Part shown: one piece after another, positions 44,486 through 53,302 of the stretch
How the letters are laid out: each line of letters begins with the position of its first letter
How positions within the stretch are numbered: position 1 is the first letter of the stretch
Source of the DNA: Fibrella aestuarina BUZ 2
Lineage (GTDB): Bacteria > Bacteroidota > Bacteroidia > Cytophagales > Spirosomataceae
NCBI RefSeq assembly: GCF_000331105.1
Contig: NC_020054.1
Location: 1,849,698-1,913,697, forward strand
Direction of reading: 5' to 3'
DNA: 64,000 nt
Program-made: the position numbers and the translations under genes
Notes under the pieces: model-generated
Database searches by the model: none
What the model saw: the letters and a program-made list of their open reading frames with translations, nothing else
What the model was told of the DNA's origin: nothing

Positions 44486-45013
44486 ATGGAACCTGAAGAA
44501 AAAACCGTTTTGCGCGACGGTACGCAGATCAACGGGCAAACGGAAGGCCCCAAAGGGAGCGATAACACAAACCCCGATGCCCGGGCTGCCGATAACCTGC
44601 ACACACCCCTGCAGGAAGATTCAGCCAATGGCTTAGATAGCCAGGACGTACGGGGCGGGCAGGATGGTCGCAATAATCGGGGAATAGGCAGTACCGATAT
44701 GGACAGTAAGAACGGAGTCTTGCGGCTTGGCGATCAGGACAGCAGCACCATGGAGGTTACCGAAGAAGGAGCTGCAAATGCCGCTGCCAGCGCTAACAAG
44801 ACTAACACGTCGACCGTCAGCGTGACCACCGCTGGTCCTGACGATTACGCATCTGACCCGGAAGTGGGCGTGCCGAACGCGCAGGAAGAAGCAAAAAAAC
44901 AAGACAGCGACGATGTACCTGAGGAGGCCGATGAAGCAGCGGCCAATTCGGATGATGAGAATGAAGACATCGCTGAGACAGGTACGTCCCTTACGCATCA
45001 GCCTACCTACTAG
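44486..45013 (+). CDS. Acidic, disordered hypothetical protein
   Basis: 175 residues with no recognised domain, signal or membrane segment. The composition is strongly biased to Asp, Glu, Asn, Ala, Gly, Ser and Thr, with almost no hydrophobic core, so it is probably intrinsically disordered. The last 50 residues are the most acidic (DDVPEEADEAAANSDDENED). It is followed after 45 bp by a second disordered protein with a similar style, and both precede a very long hairpin. A stress-protective or desiccation-type role is possible but not shown. Confidence 0.65.
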   Translation: MEPEEKTVLRDGTQINGQTEGPKGSDNTNPDARAADNLHTPLQEDSANGLDSQDVRGGQDGRNNRGIGSTDMDSKNGVLRLGDQDSSTMEVTEEGAANAAASANKTNTSTVSVTTAGPDDYASDPEVGVPNAQEEAKKQDSDDVPEEADEAAANSDDENEDIAETGTSLTHQPTY

Positions 45014-45058
45014 GCTATTAGCCTTACCGAATACCCTAACAACAAAACAACTAACGTT

Positions 45059-45394
45059 ATGAGCCTTACCAGCAAAACCCGCAAAGAGAACTCCAATTCA
45101 CATGCTGATCAGCAAATACACGGTCCTATGGGCCTTGCACCGGAGCTTTCACAACTATACGATCGTGATCTAACGAGCGAACTACCGTCTAAGCTAGAAG
45201 CTGAGGCCGAGCAGCCGTCGGCGGTTGATGCCCTGGAAGATGCTCGCGAAACTATCGCGGAGACCGACGGGGATGGACCATCGCAGGCCGATATTGACGA
45301 AAATAAACGTGCCTCGTGGGGACAGGCTCCCGTTGATCCATCGGCGCCCACTCATGTAGCTGATGCCGACTGGAACCGGAGTACGGAAGAGTAG
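45059..45394 (+). CDS. Small disordered hypothetical protein
   Basis: 111 residues, hydrophilic throughout, rich in Glu, Asp, Ser and Ala, no signal and no known domain. The motif MGLAPELSQLYDRDLTSELPSKLEAEAE in the centre is the only stretch likely to form a helix. It ends WNRSTEE, one base before the palindrome at 45396. It probably belongs to one transcript with the acidic protein upstream. Confidence 0.65.
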   Translation: MSLTSKTRKENSNSHADQQIHGPMGLAPELSQLYDRDLTSELPSKLEAEAEQPSAVDALEDARETIAETDGDGPSQADIDENKRASWGQAPVDPSAPTHVADADWNRSTEE

Positions 45395-45395
45395 C

Positions 45396-45477
45396 AGCCA
45401 GGCAAAGACTGGTGGTAATGGCAAAGGAGCCGCTAGTTAGCGGCTCCTTTGCCATTACCACCAGTCTTTGCCTGGCT
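45396..45477. terminator. Very long perfect hairpin, 40-bp arms with a 2-nt loop
   Basis: Positions 45396-45435 and 45438-45477 are exact reverse complements; the loop is GT. It starts 1 bp past the stop codon of the disordered protein. The stem is far longer than an ordinary intrinsic terminator and has no T-tract at its base, so its role may differ (RNase III substrate, cruciform or mobile-element relic). Confidence 0.75.
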
Positions 45478-45601
45478 CTATGAACACTCTGGTACGCTGG
45501 GAGTGCCGACGGTTACGCGAAAACCACACGTACTTGCGGCCTGCTGCTCAGCTCCTGCACACGCTGCCCCTTGCGAACGATTAGTCTATCAAGACAAAAA
45601 A

Positions 45602-45631
45602 GCCCTGTTCACGGTTGGATCGGAACAGGGC
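45602..45631 (-). terminator. Intrinsic terminator after the DksA-like gene
   Basis: GCCCTGTTC (45602-45610) pairs with GAACAGGGC (45623-45631). On the minus strand it is followed by a T5 tract. It lies 28 bp past the DksA-like stop. Confidence 0.8.
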
Positions 45632-45658
45632 CTAAAGGATGGTCGTACAAAGTTGATC

Positions 45659-46042
45659 CTATCGTCTCCGTAGTTTAGCTTCGATGGTCTGCTGCGTGTG
45701 CGGAACAGCACGCAGGCGTTCTTTGGGGATCAACTTGCCAGAATCGATGCAAATGCCGTAGGTACCGTTTTTGATACGGACCATCGCAAGCTCAAGCTGA
45801 TTCATGAACTTCTGAAGGCGGGCGGCCAACTGGCTCAGGTTTTCGCGCTCACTGGTATCGGCGCCGTCTTCCAGCAACTTTGAGTTGCCTGAGGTATTGT
45901 CGGTGCCGCTATCGTTTCGTTTACTGAGCGCTTCCTTAATATAATTCAATTCAGAGCGAGTGGCTTCGAGTTTCTGTGAAATCAGCTCCTCGAATTCTTT
46001 TAACTCTTCTTCTGAATACCGCTTTTTCTCTTCCTGCACCAT
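45659..46042 (-). CDS. TraR/DksA-family protein with a degenerate zinc finger
   Basis: 127 residues from the ATG at 46040-46042. The N-terminal half is a long coiled coil (about 8-70: EEELKEFEELISQKLEATRSEL), and the C-terminal part shows MVRIKNGTYGICIDSGKLIPKERLRAVPHTQQTIEAK. This is the usual DksA C-terminal pattern, but only one of the four zinc-binding cysteines remains (GIC). Loss of the finger is common among Bacteroidota members. DksA-type proteins enter the RNA polymerase secondary channel and modulate transcription, often with ppGpp. The role of the finger-less form is not established. Confidence 0.82.
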   Translation of the reverse strand: MVQEEKKRYSEEELKEFEELISQKLEATRSELNYIKEALSKRNDSGTDNTSGNSKLLEDGADTSERENLSQLAARLQKFMNQLELAMVRIKNGTYGICIDSGKLIPKERLRAVPHTQQTIEAKLRRR

Positions 46043-46365
46043 TATTAGGTTGTCTAAGTGGGAATCCCGGGTGATCGTACAACAAAAATACAATCAGGAT
46101 GGGGTCTTTTTCAATAAGTAGGCCCTCTGTCACAAATTTTTTATAAAATTAGCAAACTGACCTTTCGCGTAACAGCAAGGTAATCTTTCGTATATCCGGC
46201 CAGTCTCTGGGTGAGTATTTGGCTAAACTCGTCTACCGGAATACAATATACGCCTTTCTTTTATTTAACGATTTATAGATAAAATAGGCTTTTATCTTTA
46301 TCTCTTGCAGAATTGTTATGTTTACGGCAAAGTCAGCAAACCGATTCTGCTTCAGATAAATTCAC
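46043..46365. other. 323-bp intergenic region between divergent genes
   Basis: This AT-rich region must contain the promoters for both the DksA-like gene and glutamate dehydrogenase. A TATGTTTA element near 46317 is one base off the -7 consensus for the plus strand, but no well-spaced -33 element was seen. No hairpin, repeat or small gene was recognised. Confidence 0.5.
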
Positions 46366-47646
46366 ATGGTAATGGGATACATCGAACCCGCTCCAATAAA
46401 AGACAAAGAGAATCCGCTCGAATCAATGATGTCGCGTTTCGACGCCGCCGCCAAACTGGTGGGCATCAGTGACGAGATGTACGATATTCTGAAAGTACCG
46501 GCCCGTCAGGTTATCGTGGGCCTGCCCGTAACGATGGACAATGGCTCGATCCGGGTGTTTGAAGGGTACCGCGTTATTCATTCCAACATTCTTGGCCCCG
46601 CGAAAGGTGGTATCCGCCTCGATCCCGCGGTGCACCTCGACGAGGTACGTGCGCTGGCAGCCTGGATGACCTGGAAATGCGCCGTCGTCGACATACCCTA
46701 CGGTGGGGCTAAAGGCGGCATTGCCTGCAACCCCCGCGAGATGTCGGCGGGCGAAATCGAACGGCTCATCCGGGCCTACACAGTGCAGATGCTGGACGTC
46801 TTTGGCCCCGATCGCGACATTCCGGCTCCCGATATGGGCACCGGTCCGCGTGAAATGGCCTGGATCGTGGATGAGTACTCGAAAGCCAAGGGCATGACCG
46901 TCAATGGCGTGGTAACCGGTAAGCCACTCGTGCTGGGTGGGTCGCTGGGCCGCACCGAAGCGACGGGTCGTGGCGTAACGGTAGCTGCCCTAAGCGCGAT
47001 GGATAAACTGCGCATGAATCCATACCGGGCTTCGGCTGCCATCCAGGGCTTTGGCAACGTGGGGTCATACGCTGCGGAGTTACTTCACGAACGGGGCGTG
47101 ACCGTGCAGGCCGTCAGCGATATTTCGGGTGGTTATTACAACGAGCGGGGTATCGATATTGTCGCGGCCATGAATTACCGCAACACCAACAAAGGCACGC
47201 TCGAAGGCTTCACGGGTGCCGAGAAGATCAGCAATGAAGACCTGCTGGCCCTGCCGGTGGATGTGCTGGTCCCGGCGGCGAAAGAGGATGTGATCACCGA
47301 CGAAAATGCCCATACCATTCAGGCACGCATGATCGTCGAAGGCGCCAATGGCCCAACGTCGGCTTCGGCGGATGAGATCATCAACAGCAAAGGAATCATG
47401 GTGGTGCCTGATATTCTGGCCAACGCCGGGGGCGTAACCGTATCGTATTTTGAATGGGTGCAGAACCGCATTGGCTACAAATGGACACTCGACCGGATCA
47501 ACCGCCGCGCCGACCGGGCCATGAAAGATGCTTTCGATCGCGTGTTCGAAACTTCGCAAAAATACAAGGTCCCCATGCGCCTGGCCGCCTATATGGTAGC
47601 CATCGAAAAAGTGGCCAGCACTTACAAGTTCCGGGGCGGATATTAA
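46366..47646 (+). CDS. Glutamate dehydrogenase (Glu/Leu/Phe/Val family)
   Basis: 426 residues; an ATG two codons in is an alternative start. The substrate domain has GPAKGGIR (Lys80) and the catalytic motif IPYGGAKGGIACNP with Lys116, plus the conserved PDMGT (about 155-159). The Rossmann domain shows AAIQGFGNVGSYAAELL (about 224-240) for NAD(P) binding. It interconverts glutamate and 2-oxoglutarate plus ammonium in the cytoplasm. The sequence resembles the hexameric GluDH/RocG type; the coenzyme preference is not evident. It is cotranscribed, if at all, only with psd, which starts about 90 bp downstream across a long hairpin. Confidence 0.92.
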   Translation: MVMGYIEPAPIKDKENPLESMMSRFDAAAKLVGISDEMYDILKVPARQVIVGLPVTMDNGSIRVFEGYRVIHSNILGPAKGGIRLDPAVHLDEVRALAAWMTWKCAVVDIPYGGAKGGIACNPREMSAGEIERLIRAYTVQMLDVFGPDRDIPAPDMGTGPREMAWIVDEYSKAKGMTVNGVVTGKPLVLGGSLGRTEATGRGVTVAALSAMDKLRMNPYRASAAIQGFGNVGSYAAELLHERGVTVQAVSDISGGYYNERGIDIVAAMNYRNTNKGTLEGFTGAEKISNEDLLALPVDVLVPAAKEDVITDENAHTIQARMIVEGANGPTSASADEIINSKGIMVVPDILANAGGVTVSYFEWVQNRIGYKWTLDRINRRADRAMKDAFDRVFETSQKYKVPMRLAAYMVAIEKVASTYKFRGGY

Positions 47647-47652
47647 GGGTTT

Positions 47653-47723
47653 TTTGATTTACGACTTATGAATGACGATTTTTAACCCCTAATTCAACGT
47701 TCATTCGTAAATCGTAAATCAAA
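47653..47723. repeat. 25-bp imperfect inverted repeat between gdh and psd
   Basis: TTTGATTTACGACTTATGAATGACG (47653-47677) is matched in inverse at 47698-47723 with about three differences, loop 20 nt. The words TTTACGA/TCGTAAA are repeated within the right arm. No T-tract. Confidence 0.7.
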
Positions 47724-47737
47724 TCGTACATCTCAAC

Positions 47738-48400
47738 ATGCGCTTTCATCGCGAAGGAAATACCATCATGCTTGTAACGGCACTGATTCTGCTGGGGCTG
47801 AATCTGCTTGCCTATTACTTTTTATTCCGGGGGAATCAGACGGCGGTGATCGCGCTGGCGGTCGTGAGCCTGATTGCCTTTGGGTTGGTGGTTCAGTTCT
47901 TCCGCATTCCCAAACGCGAACATACCCTCGACGAAAAACTGGTCATTGCCCCGGCCGACGGTACGGTGGTGGTGATCGAGGAAACCGAAGAGTTGGAGTA
48001 TTTCAAGGCCAAACGCAAGCAGGTCTCGATCTTTATGTCGCCGCTCAACGTCCACGTCAACCGGAATCCGTTATCGGGGGTAGTGAGCTATTTTCGCTAT
48101 TACCCGGGCAAATACCTGGTGGCCTGGCACCCCAAATCGAGCACCGAGAACGAACGCACGACGGTCGTGATCAAGCAGGAAAACGGGATCGAGGTACTGA
48201 TGCGGCAGATTGCCGGTGCGCTGGCCCGGCGGATCGTCTGGTATGTGCGCGAGGGCGAGCCCGTAAAGCAAACCGAAGAAATGGGCTTCATCAAATTTGG
48301 CTCCCGTGTTGATTTGTATCTGCCACTCGACGCGAAAATCAACGTGACGATGGGCCAGAAAACCAAAGGTGGTGTAACGGTCGTTGCCGAATTAGCCTAG
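47738..48400 (+). CDS. psd: Phosphatidylserine decarboxylase proenzyme
   Basis: 220 residues of the short (archaeal-like) Psd type. One or two N-terminal membrane helices (10-55) anchor it. PADGTV (about 72-77), SPLNVHVNR (about 101-109) and the self-cleavage site FGSR (Gly188-Ser189, which becomes the pyruvoyl group) are intact. It makes phosphatidylethanolamine from phosphatidylserine at the inner membrane. No phosphatidylserine synthase gene is adjacent here, though they are often paired. Confidence 0.92.
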   Translation: MRFHREGNTIMLVTALILLGLNLLAYYFLFRGNQTAVIALAVVSLIAFGLVVQFFRIPKREHTLDEKLVIAPADGTVVVIEETEELEYFKAKRKQVSIFMSPLNVHVNRNPLSGVVSYFRYYPGKYLVAWHPKSSTENERTTVVIKQENGIEVLMRQIAGALARRIVWYVREGEPVKQTEEMGFIKFGSRVDLYLPLDAKINVTMGQKTKGGVTVVAELA

Positions 48401-48550
48401 GCATTCCCAACAGGCTCTGTTGCTGTGGTCTGGTCGTTTTAACGACGGATGCGGTGGCGGAGCCTGTTTGCTTTTGCGCCCTCGTCAGCTGGTTTTGCCC
48501 GATAGACCTAGCGAGCCGGGTAGCTTTGTCTCTGAGTAAAGCAACCTGTT

Positions 48551-49632
48551 ATGCGAAAACTGTTCTTCCTGCCCCTTTGCCTGATGACCTTCATCAGCCA
48601 CGCGCAAGTTAGTCCGTCAACACCGGCTCTGAATGACTCTCTTCGGTCAGGCCGGTCGGCTACGGACACTCAACGGGCGCCACAGGCGGCCGACCAGACG
48701 ACTAAAAAGCCAGTACCTGATAAAACTGAGTTGAGAGCATGGACGTACCTGTGTTTGCGCAGGCCACCGTCGACCAGACCGACGAGTTTTCACGGAAGCT
48801 CAGTGTATACGCCCGCGGTCAGGTGGGGCCGATTGACTACCGGGTGGTCGTCAGCGATCCGTTTCCTATCCAGACCAACGGCACTGCGCCACCCGCGCTT
48901 GGGCCCACCGCCAGTTTTGCGCTCAAAGGCCATCATAAGCAATATCAGGGCTTTCTGATGTACCAGTTCTTCGACAAAGAGTCGAATCAAACGCCCGGGT
49001 ATATGACGGGGACGTACCTGGGCAAGAAGAAGGTACTTACGCTGGAAGCGGGGTTCATCACGCAGCGAAACGCCACCTGGACCCGCGACAACTCAACAGC
49101 TGATACGGTCTACCACACCATGAACCTGTGGTCTGTGGCCTCCTTTCTGGATATGCCGCTCAACGCCAGCACGGGTACGGCGATCAATGCCTATCTGGGT
49201 TATTTCCGTACCGACTACGGCCCCAACTACCTGCGCTTCAACGGCATTATGAACCCAGCAACGGGGATCAGCAACGGCACTGCGCCGGGTGGAGGCAGCC
49301 TTGGCGGGACGCAGGGCAACGCTTTCCCGATATTCGGGACGGGAAGCGTGGTATATGGGCAGGCTAGTTACCTGATGAAACGAGATCTGTTCGGCTCCGG
49401 TAATGGTACGCTGATGCCCTATGTACAAGCCCAATTGGCTACTTACCAGCGCGTCGCTCAGGCGTTGGGTGTGTATACCGTCGGCATTAACTACCTGATC
49501 AACGGGCACAGCGGCAAATTGACGCTCGATTACCAGAACCGACCTTACTACCGGAGCGCACTCGATAACAACCGGCTGGTGCCCGCTGGGCGTTTAGGCC
49601 AGGTGACCCTCCAGTATCAGGTTTTTATCTAA
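48551..49632 (+). pseudogene. Porin-like outer-membrane protein, frameshifted
   Basis: Reading frame one (48551-) encodes a good signal peptide (MRKLFFLPLCLMTFISHAQ) and a polar linker, then loses protein-like character near 48738. The second frame is open from 48730 to 49632 and continues as MDVPVFAQATVDQTDEFSRKL, then an outer-membrane beta-barrel of about 290 residues (YARGQVGPIDYRVVVSD, KKVLTLEAGFITQRNATW, RLGQVTLQYQVFI). Inserting one base near 48737 would give a continuous protein LRAMDVPVFAQ. The barrel resembles phosphate-selective porin-like proteins. The break may be a real mutation or a sequencing error. Confidence 0.72.
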
Positions 49633-49971
49633 TGAGCGAGCAACGGCTACGTATAATCAAATGCGTGAGGCACCAACGGACCACTTGACGAGCAGAACAA
49701 TTTTCTGACGATATTGAAGGAGCGCTTGGCTAATTGTTTAACGAATTAGTTATAAACTCGTGGTCTAAATCGTTTTTTAACTAGTAGTTTTTACCAAAGT
49801 GCATTAATTTGGTAGGCTTAAATCCTTTTGTGCGTGTAATTAGAGTTAGCATTTACTGCAATTCAGGTAACCTTTCAGTCAATTCAACCAGCCGGTTGGG
49901 CGTTTCAGCCTACTGGTCAACCTCGTCGACTCTGTCCGCATCATACATTTGTAAGAGTGATTAACGAATCT
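49633..49971. other. 339-bp intergenic region upstream of the DUF5686 gene
   Basis: AT-rich with several TTTG and TTAAC words, so it probably carries the DUF5686 promoter and untranslated leader, but no -7/-33 pair with good spacing was found. No open frame, hairpin or repeat stands out. Confidence 0.5.
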
Positions 49972-52584
49972 ATGCGCCAACTTTACCTTCCTCGAGTTCT
50001 TTTTCTCTTCGTCTGCTTAATGATTGCCAGTAGCTGGGCTAAAGCGCAGACAACGAGCTATGTAGTAAGCGGAACGGTAGTCGACGCAAAGTCGGGGCAG
50101 GTGATTCCGTTTGCGAGCGTAGCCCTGGTGGGGCGCAATGTGGGGGTGACAACCGACGAAAACGGCCTTTTTACCCTTAAAACTACCCGCCTCACCGACT
50201 CGCTGTACGTGAGTTCGATTGGCTTTGGAGTAAAGCGCTTTGCCATCAACAAAACGAAACTACAGCAGAGCCTGCTGTTGCAACTGCCCGCTGCGGGGAA
50301 GGTATTGCAGGAGGTGATTGTGCGGGCGGGCGAAAACCCGGCCTGGGGTATTCTGCGTAACGTGCGTAAAAATCTAGATAAGAACGACCGCAGCCGAATT
50401 CGGGCGTATGAATACGATAGTTACTCAAAAACCAGCCTGTCGCTGACGCACATTTCGGACAAGCTCCGTAGCAACCCGCTCATCAAGAAAGTCCTTAGTG
50501 AACTGAATCAGAAAGATTCCGTTACCGACGACCTGGGCCGGCGGATTCTGCCGTTGATGATGACCGAGTCCATTAGCCGGTTTTTCTACCGCGAGTCGCC
50601 CGAGCGCAAACACGAAGACATTGTGAAAACGCGCATGAAGGGAATCGAGATTGTCGAGCCAGAAGTGCTCGCCCAGTTTGTGGGGGGGAATTCGCTCAGC
50701 TATAACTTCTACCAGAACTACATCCGCGTGCTGGGTAAAGACTTTGCCTCGCCCGTGGGCGCCGACTGGAAAGGCTGGTATTCGATGTATCTGGCCGACA
50801 CCACCAAGATTGGTAATTTCGTTTGCTACGAAATTCAGTTCGACCCCAAAAACAAGCAGGACCTGCTGTTTACGGGTAAAATGTTTATCGACACGACCAC
50901 CTTTGCGCTCACCATGATCGAGGCCAAAGTGGGTGCCGAGGCCAACCTGAACTACGTGCGGCGGCTGGAAATTGAGCAGGAGCTCGAACCGGCCCGCGAT
51001 TCGCTGGGAAACAACATTGGCTGGATGCCCGTGGCAATGCGTACCAACGCTGAACTGTATGGGGTCGGTAAAAATTCGATTGGGGCGCTGGCGCAGCAGA
51101 TCACCCGCAACAGCAACTTCCTGCTCAACAAGCCTAAGCCACTCGCGTACTACGACCGAACGGTGGCCGTTTCCGATACGGCTAAAACGAATACCACACC
51201 GCTGGAAGAACTGGAGGGCGACGATGAGGAAGAAGCCCGCAAAGACAATGCGTATTGGGAGCAGAAACGCCGTGAACTGGGCGGGGCGGATTCGCTCAGT
51301 GTAAACGACCGAAAGATTCAGAGCCAGATCGATACCATTCGAAACGTACCCACGATCCGAACCGTCGAGCTGCTGACGCGTATTGCCACGACGGGCTGGT
51401 ATCGGAAAGGCCGTATCGACTGGGGGCCGTATCCGTACGCGCTGGCGTTCAACGATATCGAAGGCCTTCGGCTGCGGCTGGGCTTCCGCACCAACGGGAA
51501 CTTCAGCAAGAGCGTGGTCCTGCGGGCTTACGGGGCCTATGGCACATACGATGGCAAATTCAAATGGGGCGTTGAGAGTGATTTTATCCTGTCGCGGCAG
51601 AAGTGGACCATCATGGGCCTTAAGGCGGGCTATGACCTCGAACGACTAGGGTTTACGCCCGAGTTGATCAACGGCAATAAAGTGTTTTATGCCTTCAGCC
51701 GTTTTGGCCGCTACCGGGGCGGGTATTATACCAGTTCGCAGGAGGTGTTTATCCGGCACGAACCGCTCAAAGGAATTATGCTGACCGCCGCGATTGGTGA
51801 CCGGACTTTTACGCCGACGTTTGACTATGAATACCTGATCGACCCGGATCGCGGCGATCAGTCGCCCCGGAGCCGGACCTACAATGACGCCTACTGGTCG
51901 GCCGAAATTCGGCTGGCGCGCAAGGAAACGTACATCATGGATGGCAACGAGCGTATTCCGATCGCCACCAAGCGCACGCCGGTACTCTGGCTGAAATACA
52001 CCCGGGGTGGCCATATGTTCGGGGGTACGTTCGCCTACGAGCGCTATTCGTTCCGGGCGTTCCAGACGTTGAAATTTGGCAAATTGGGCCGGTCGTCCTA
52101 CGTGCTACAGGCGGGCTATACCCCCACGCGCCTGCCCGCCGTGCTTCAATTTACACACCTGGGCAATCCAACGGCTTTCTACGCGCCCAACACGTTCAAC
52201 CGCCTCGACTTTTTCGAGTTTGTCAGCGACCGTTTCCTGACGGTACACTGGGCACACGGGTTCGACGGCCTGCTGTTCAACCGGATTCCGCTGATTAAGA
52301 AACTGAACTGGCGTCTCTGGACCAACGCCGATGTGCTCTGGGGCGCCCGTGGCGACCAAAGCCGCCGCTACGAAAGTATGCCGCGCCCCACACCCCCGCC
52401 CGGCAGTGATGGGCAGTATATCAACTTCGGCCACCTCGATCCCGCTGTGCCTTACGTAGAAGTGGGTTACGGCATCAGCAACATCTTCAAGATTTTGCGC
52501 CTACAGGCCATTCATCGCCTCAACTACCTCAAGCCCGGCACCGATCGGTTCGTGCTGAAATTTGGCATAGAAGTAAGCTTCTAA
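49972..52584 (+). CDS. DUF5686 outer-membrane protein with carboxypeptidase-regulatory-like domain
   Basis: 870 residues from the ATG at 49972; the longer GTG start five codons up is less likely. Signal peptide ends SSWAKAQ (about 26). A carboxypeptidase-D-like beta-sandwich follows (VSGTVVDAKSGQVIPFASVALVGRNVGVTTDENG, about 32-65). The rest is the DUF5686 region (GENPAWGILRNVRKNLDKND near 120; the C-terminal barrel ending RFVLKFGIEVSF). Members are large outer-membrane proteins of unknown function, widespread in Bacteroidota and often surface-associated. It is transcribed alone, with a strong hairpin directly downstream. Confidence 0.87.
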   Translation: MRQLYLPRVLFLFVCLMIASSWAKAQTTSYVVSGTVVDAKSGQVIPFASVALVGRNVGVTTDENGLFTLKTTRLTDSLYVSSIGFGVKRFAINKTKLQQSLLLQLPAAGKVLQEVIVRAGENPAWGILRNVRKNLDKNDRSRIRAYEYDSYSKTSLSLTHISDKLRSNPLIKKVLSELNQKDSVTDDLGRRILPLMMTESISRFFYRESPERKHEDIVKTRMKGIEIVEPEVLAQFVGGNSLSYNFYQNYIRVLGKDFASPVGADWKGWYSMYLADTTKIGNFVCYEIQFDPKNKQDLLFTGKMFIDTTTFALTMIEAKVGAEANLNYVRRLEIEQELEPARDSLGNNIGWMPVAMRTNAELYGVGKNSIGALAQQITRNSNFLLNKPKPLAYYDRTVAVSDTAKTNTTPLEELEGDDEEEARKDNAYWEQKRRELGGADSLSVNDRKIQSQIDTIRNVPTIRTVELLTRIATTGWYRKGRIDWGPYPYALAFNDIEGLRLRLGFRTNGNFSKSVVLRAYGAYGTYDGKFKWGVESDFILSRQKWTIMGLKAGYDLERLGFTPELINGNKVFYAFSRFGRYRGGYYTSSQEVFIRHEPLKGIMLTAAIGDRTFTPTFDYEYLIDPDRGDQSPRSRTYNDAYWSAEIRLARKETYIMDGNERIPIATKRTPVLWLKYTRGGHMFGGTFAYERYSFRAFQTLKFGKLGRSSYVLQAGYTPTRLPAVLQFTHLGNPTAFYAPNTFNRLDFFEFVSDRFLTVHWAHGFDGLLFNRIPLIKKLNWRLWTNADVLWGARGDQSRRYESMPRPTPPPGSDGQYINFGHLDPAVPYVEVGYGISNIFKILRLQAIHRLNYLKPGTDRFVLKFGIEVSF

Positions 52585-52585
52585 G

Positions 52586-52666
52586 GTCATTTGGCTTCGC
52601 CGTCATTGGTTGTCAAAAACAATTAATGACAACGAATGACTACCAATGACGGCGAAGCCAAATGAC
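52586..52666. repeat. 30-bp inverted repeat after the DUF5686 gene
   Basis: Arms 52586-52615 and 52637-52666 match at 29 of 30 positions around a 21-nt loop; GTCATT/AATGAC words recur in arm and loop. It starts one base after the DUF5686 stop codon and ends 15 bp before the Maf start. No T-tract. Confidence 0.8.
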
Positions 52667-52681
52667 GATAGATAACCATAA

Positions 52682-53275
52682 ATGCCGTTTTTTGCGGCTA
52701 TGTTTTCTCTCAAATACCCACTTGTGCTGGCATCGGGCTCGCCCCGGCGGCGCCAACTTATGACCGATGCTGGGTTTGCCTTTTCAATCGAAACGCGCCC
52801 AACCGATGAGGCTTTCCCGGCCGACATGCCCGTCGACGACGTCGCCGAATACCTGGCCCGCCAAAAAGCAGCTGAATTCAAACCCGATCTGGGTGAGCGA
52901 CTTATTCTCTGCGCCGATACTGTGGTGATTGTCGATGACCAGATCCTGAATAAACCAGCCGACGTACCTGAGGCTCAGCGCATGCTCCGCCGCCTGAGTG
53001 GCCGGGCGCACCGCGTTCGCACGGGCGTCTGTCTGCTGTCACCCGATGGGCTTGTCTCGTTTACCGATGAAACGACGGTCCATTTTGCCCAGTTAACCGA
53101 CGAGGAAATCGACTATTACATCCGCGTTTGTCAGCCATTCGACAAAGCCGGGGCCTACGGAGCGCAGGACTTTGTTGGGCTGGTGGGCATCGACCGCCTC
53201 GAAGGATCGTTTTATACGGTTATGGGCCTGCCCACACACCGGGTGTATCAGGCCTTGAAAGCCTTTGCTGCCTGA
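52682..53275 (+). CDS. maf: Maf family nucleoside triphosphate pyrophosphatase
   Basis: 197 residues; an internal ATG at 52700 would give 191 and fits the family N-terminus slightly better. LASGSPRRRQLM (the phosphate-binding SxSPRR motif), DEAFP (about 41-45), ARQKA (about 59-63), CADTVV (about 77-82) and the AYGAQ motif (about 157-161) are all present. Maf proteins hydrolyse modified or canonical nucleotides such as dTTP or UTP and are linked to septum control. It is convergent with the MscS gene, with only 27 bp between the stops. Confidence 0.9.
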   Translation: MPFFAAMFSLKYPLVLASGSPRRRQLMTDAGFAFSIETRPTDEAFPADMPVDDVAEYLARQKAAEFKPDLGERLILCADTVVIVDDQILNKPADVPEAQRMLRRLSGRAHRVRTGVCLLSPDGLVSFTDETTVHFAQLTDEEIDYYIRVCQPFDKAGAYGAQDFVGLVGIDRLEGSFYTVMGLPTHRVYQALKAFAA

Positions 53276-53302
53276 TCAGCAATACGACTGAGTTGATCTG
53301 GC

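Noticed and set aside
45449..45673. 74-codon plus-strand frame after the long palindrome
   Set aside because: Its beginning lies in the palindrome arm and its end crosses the DksA-like terminator; unlikely to be translated.
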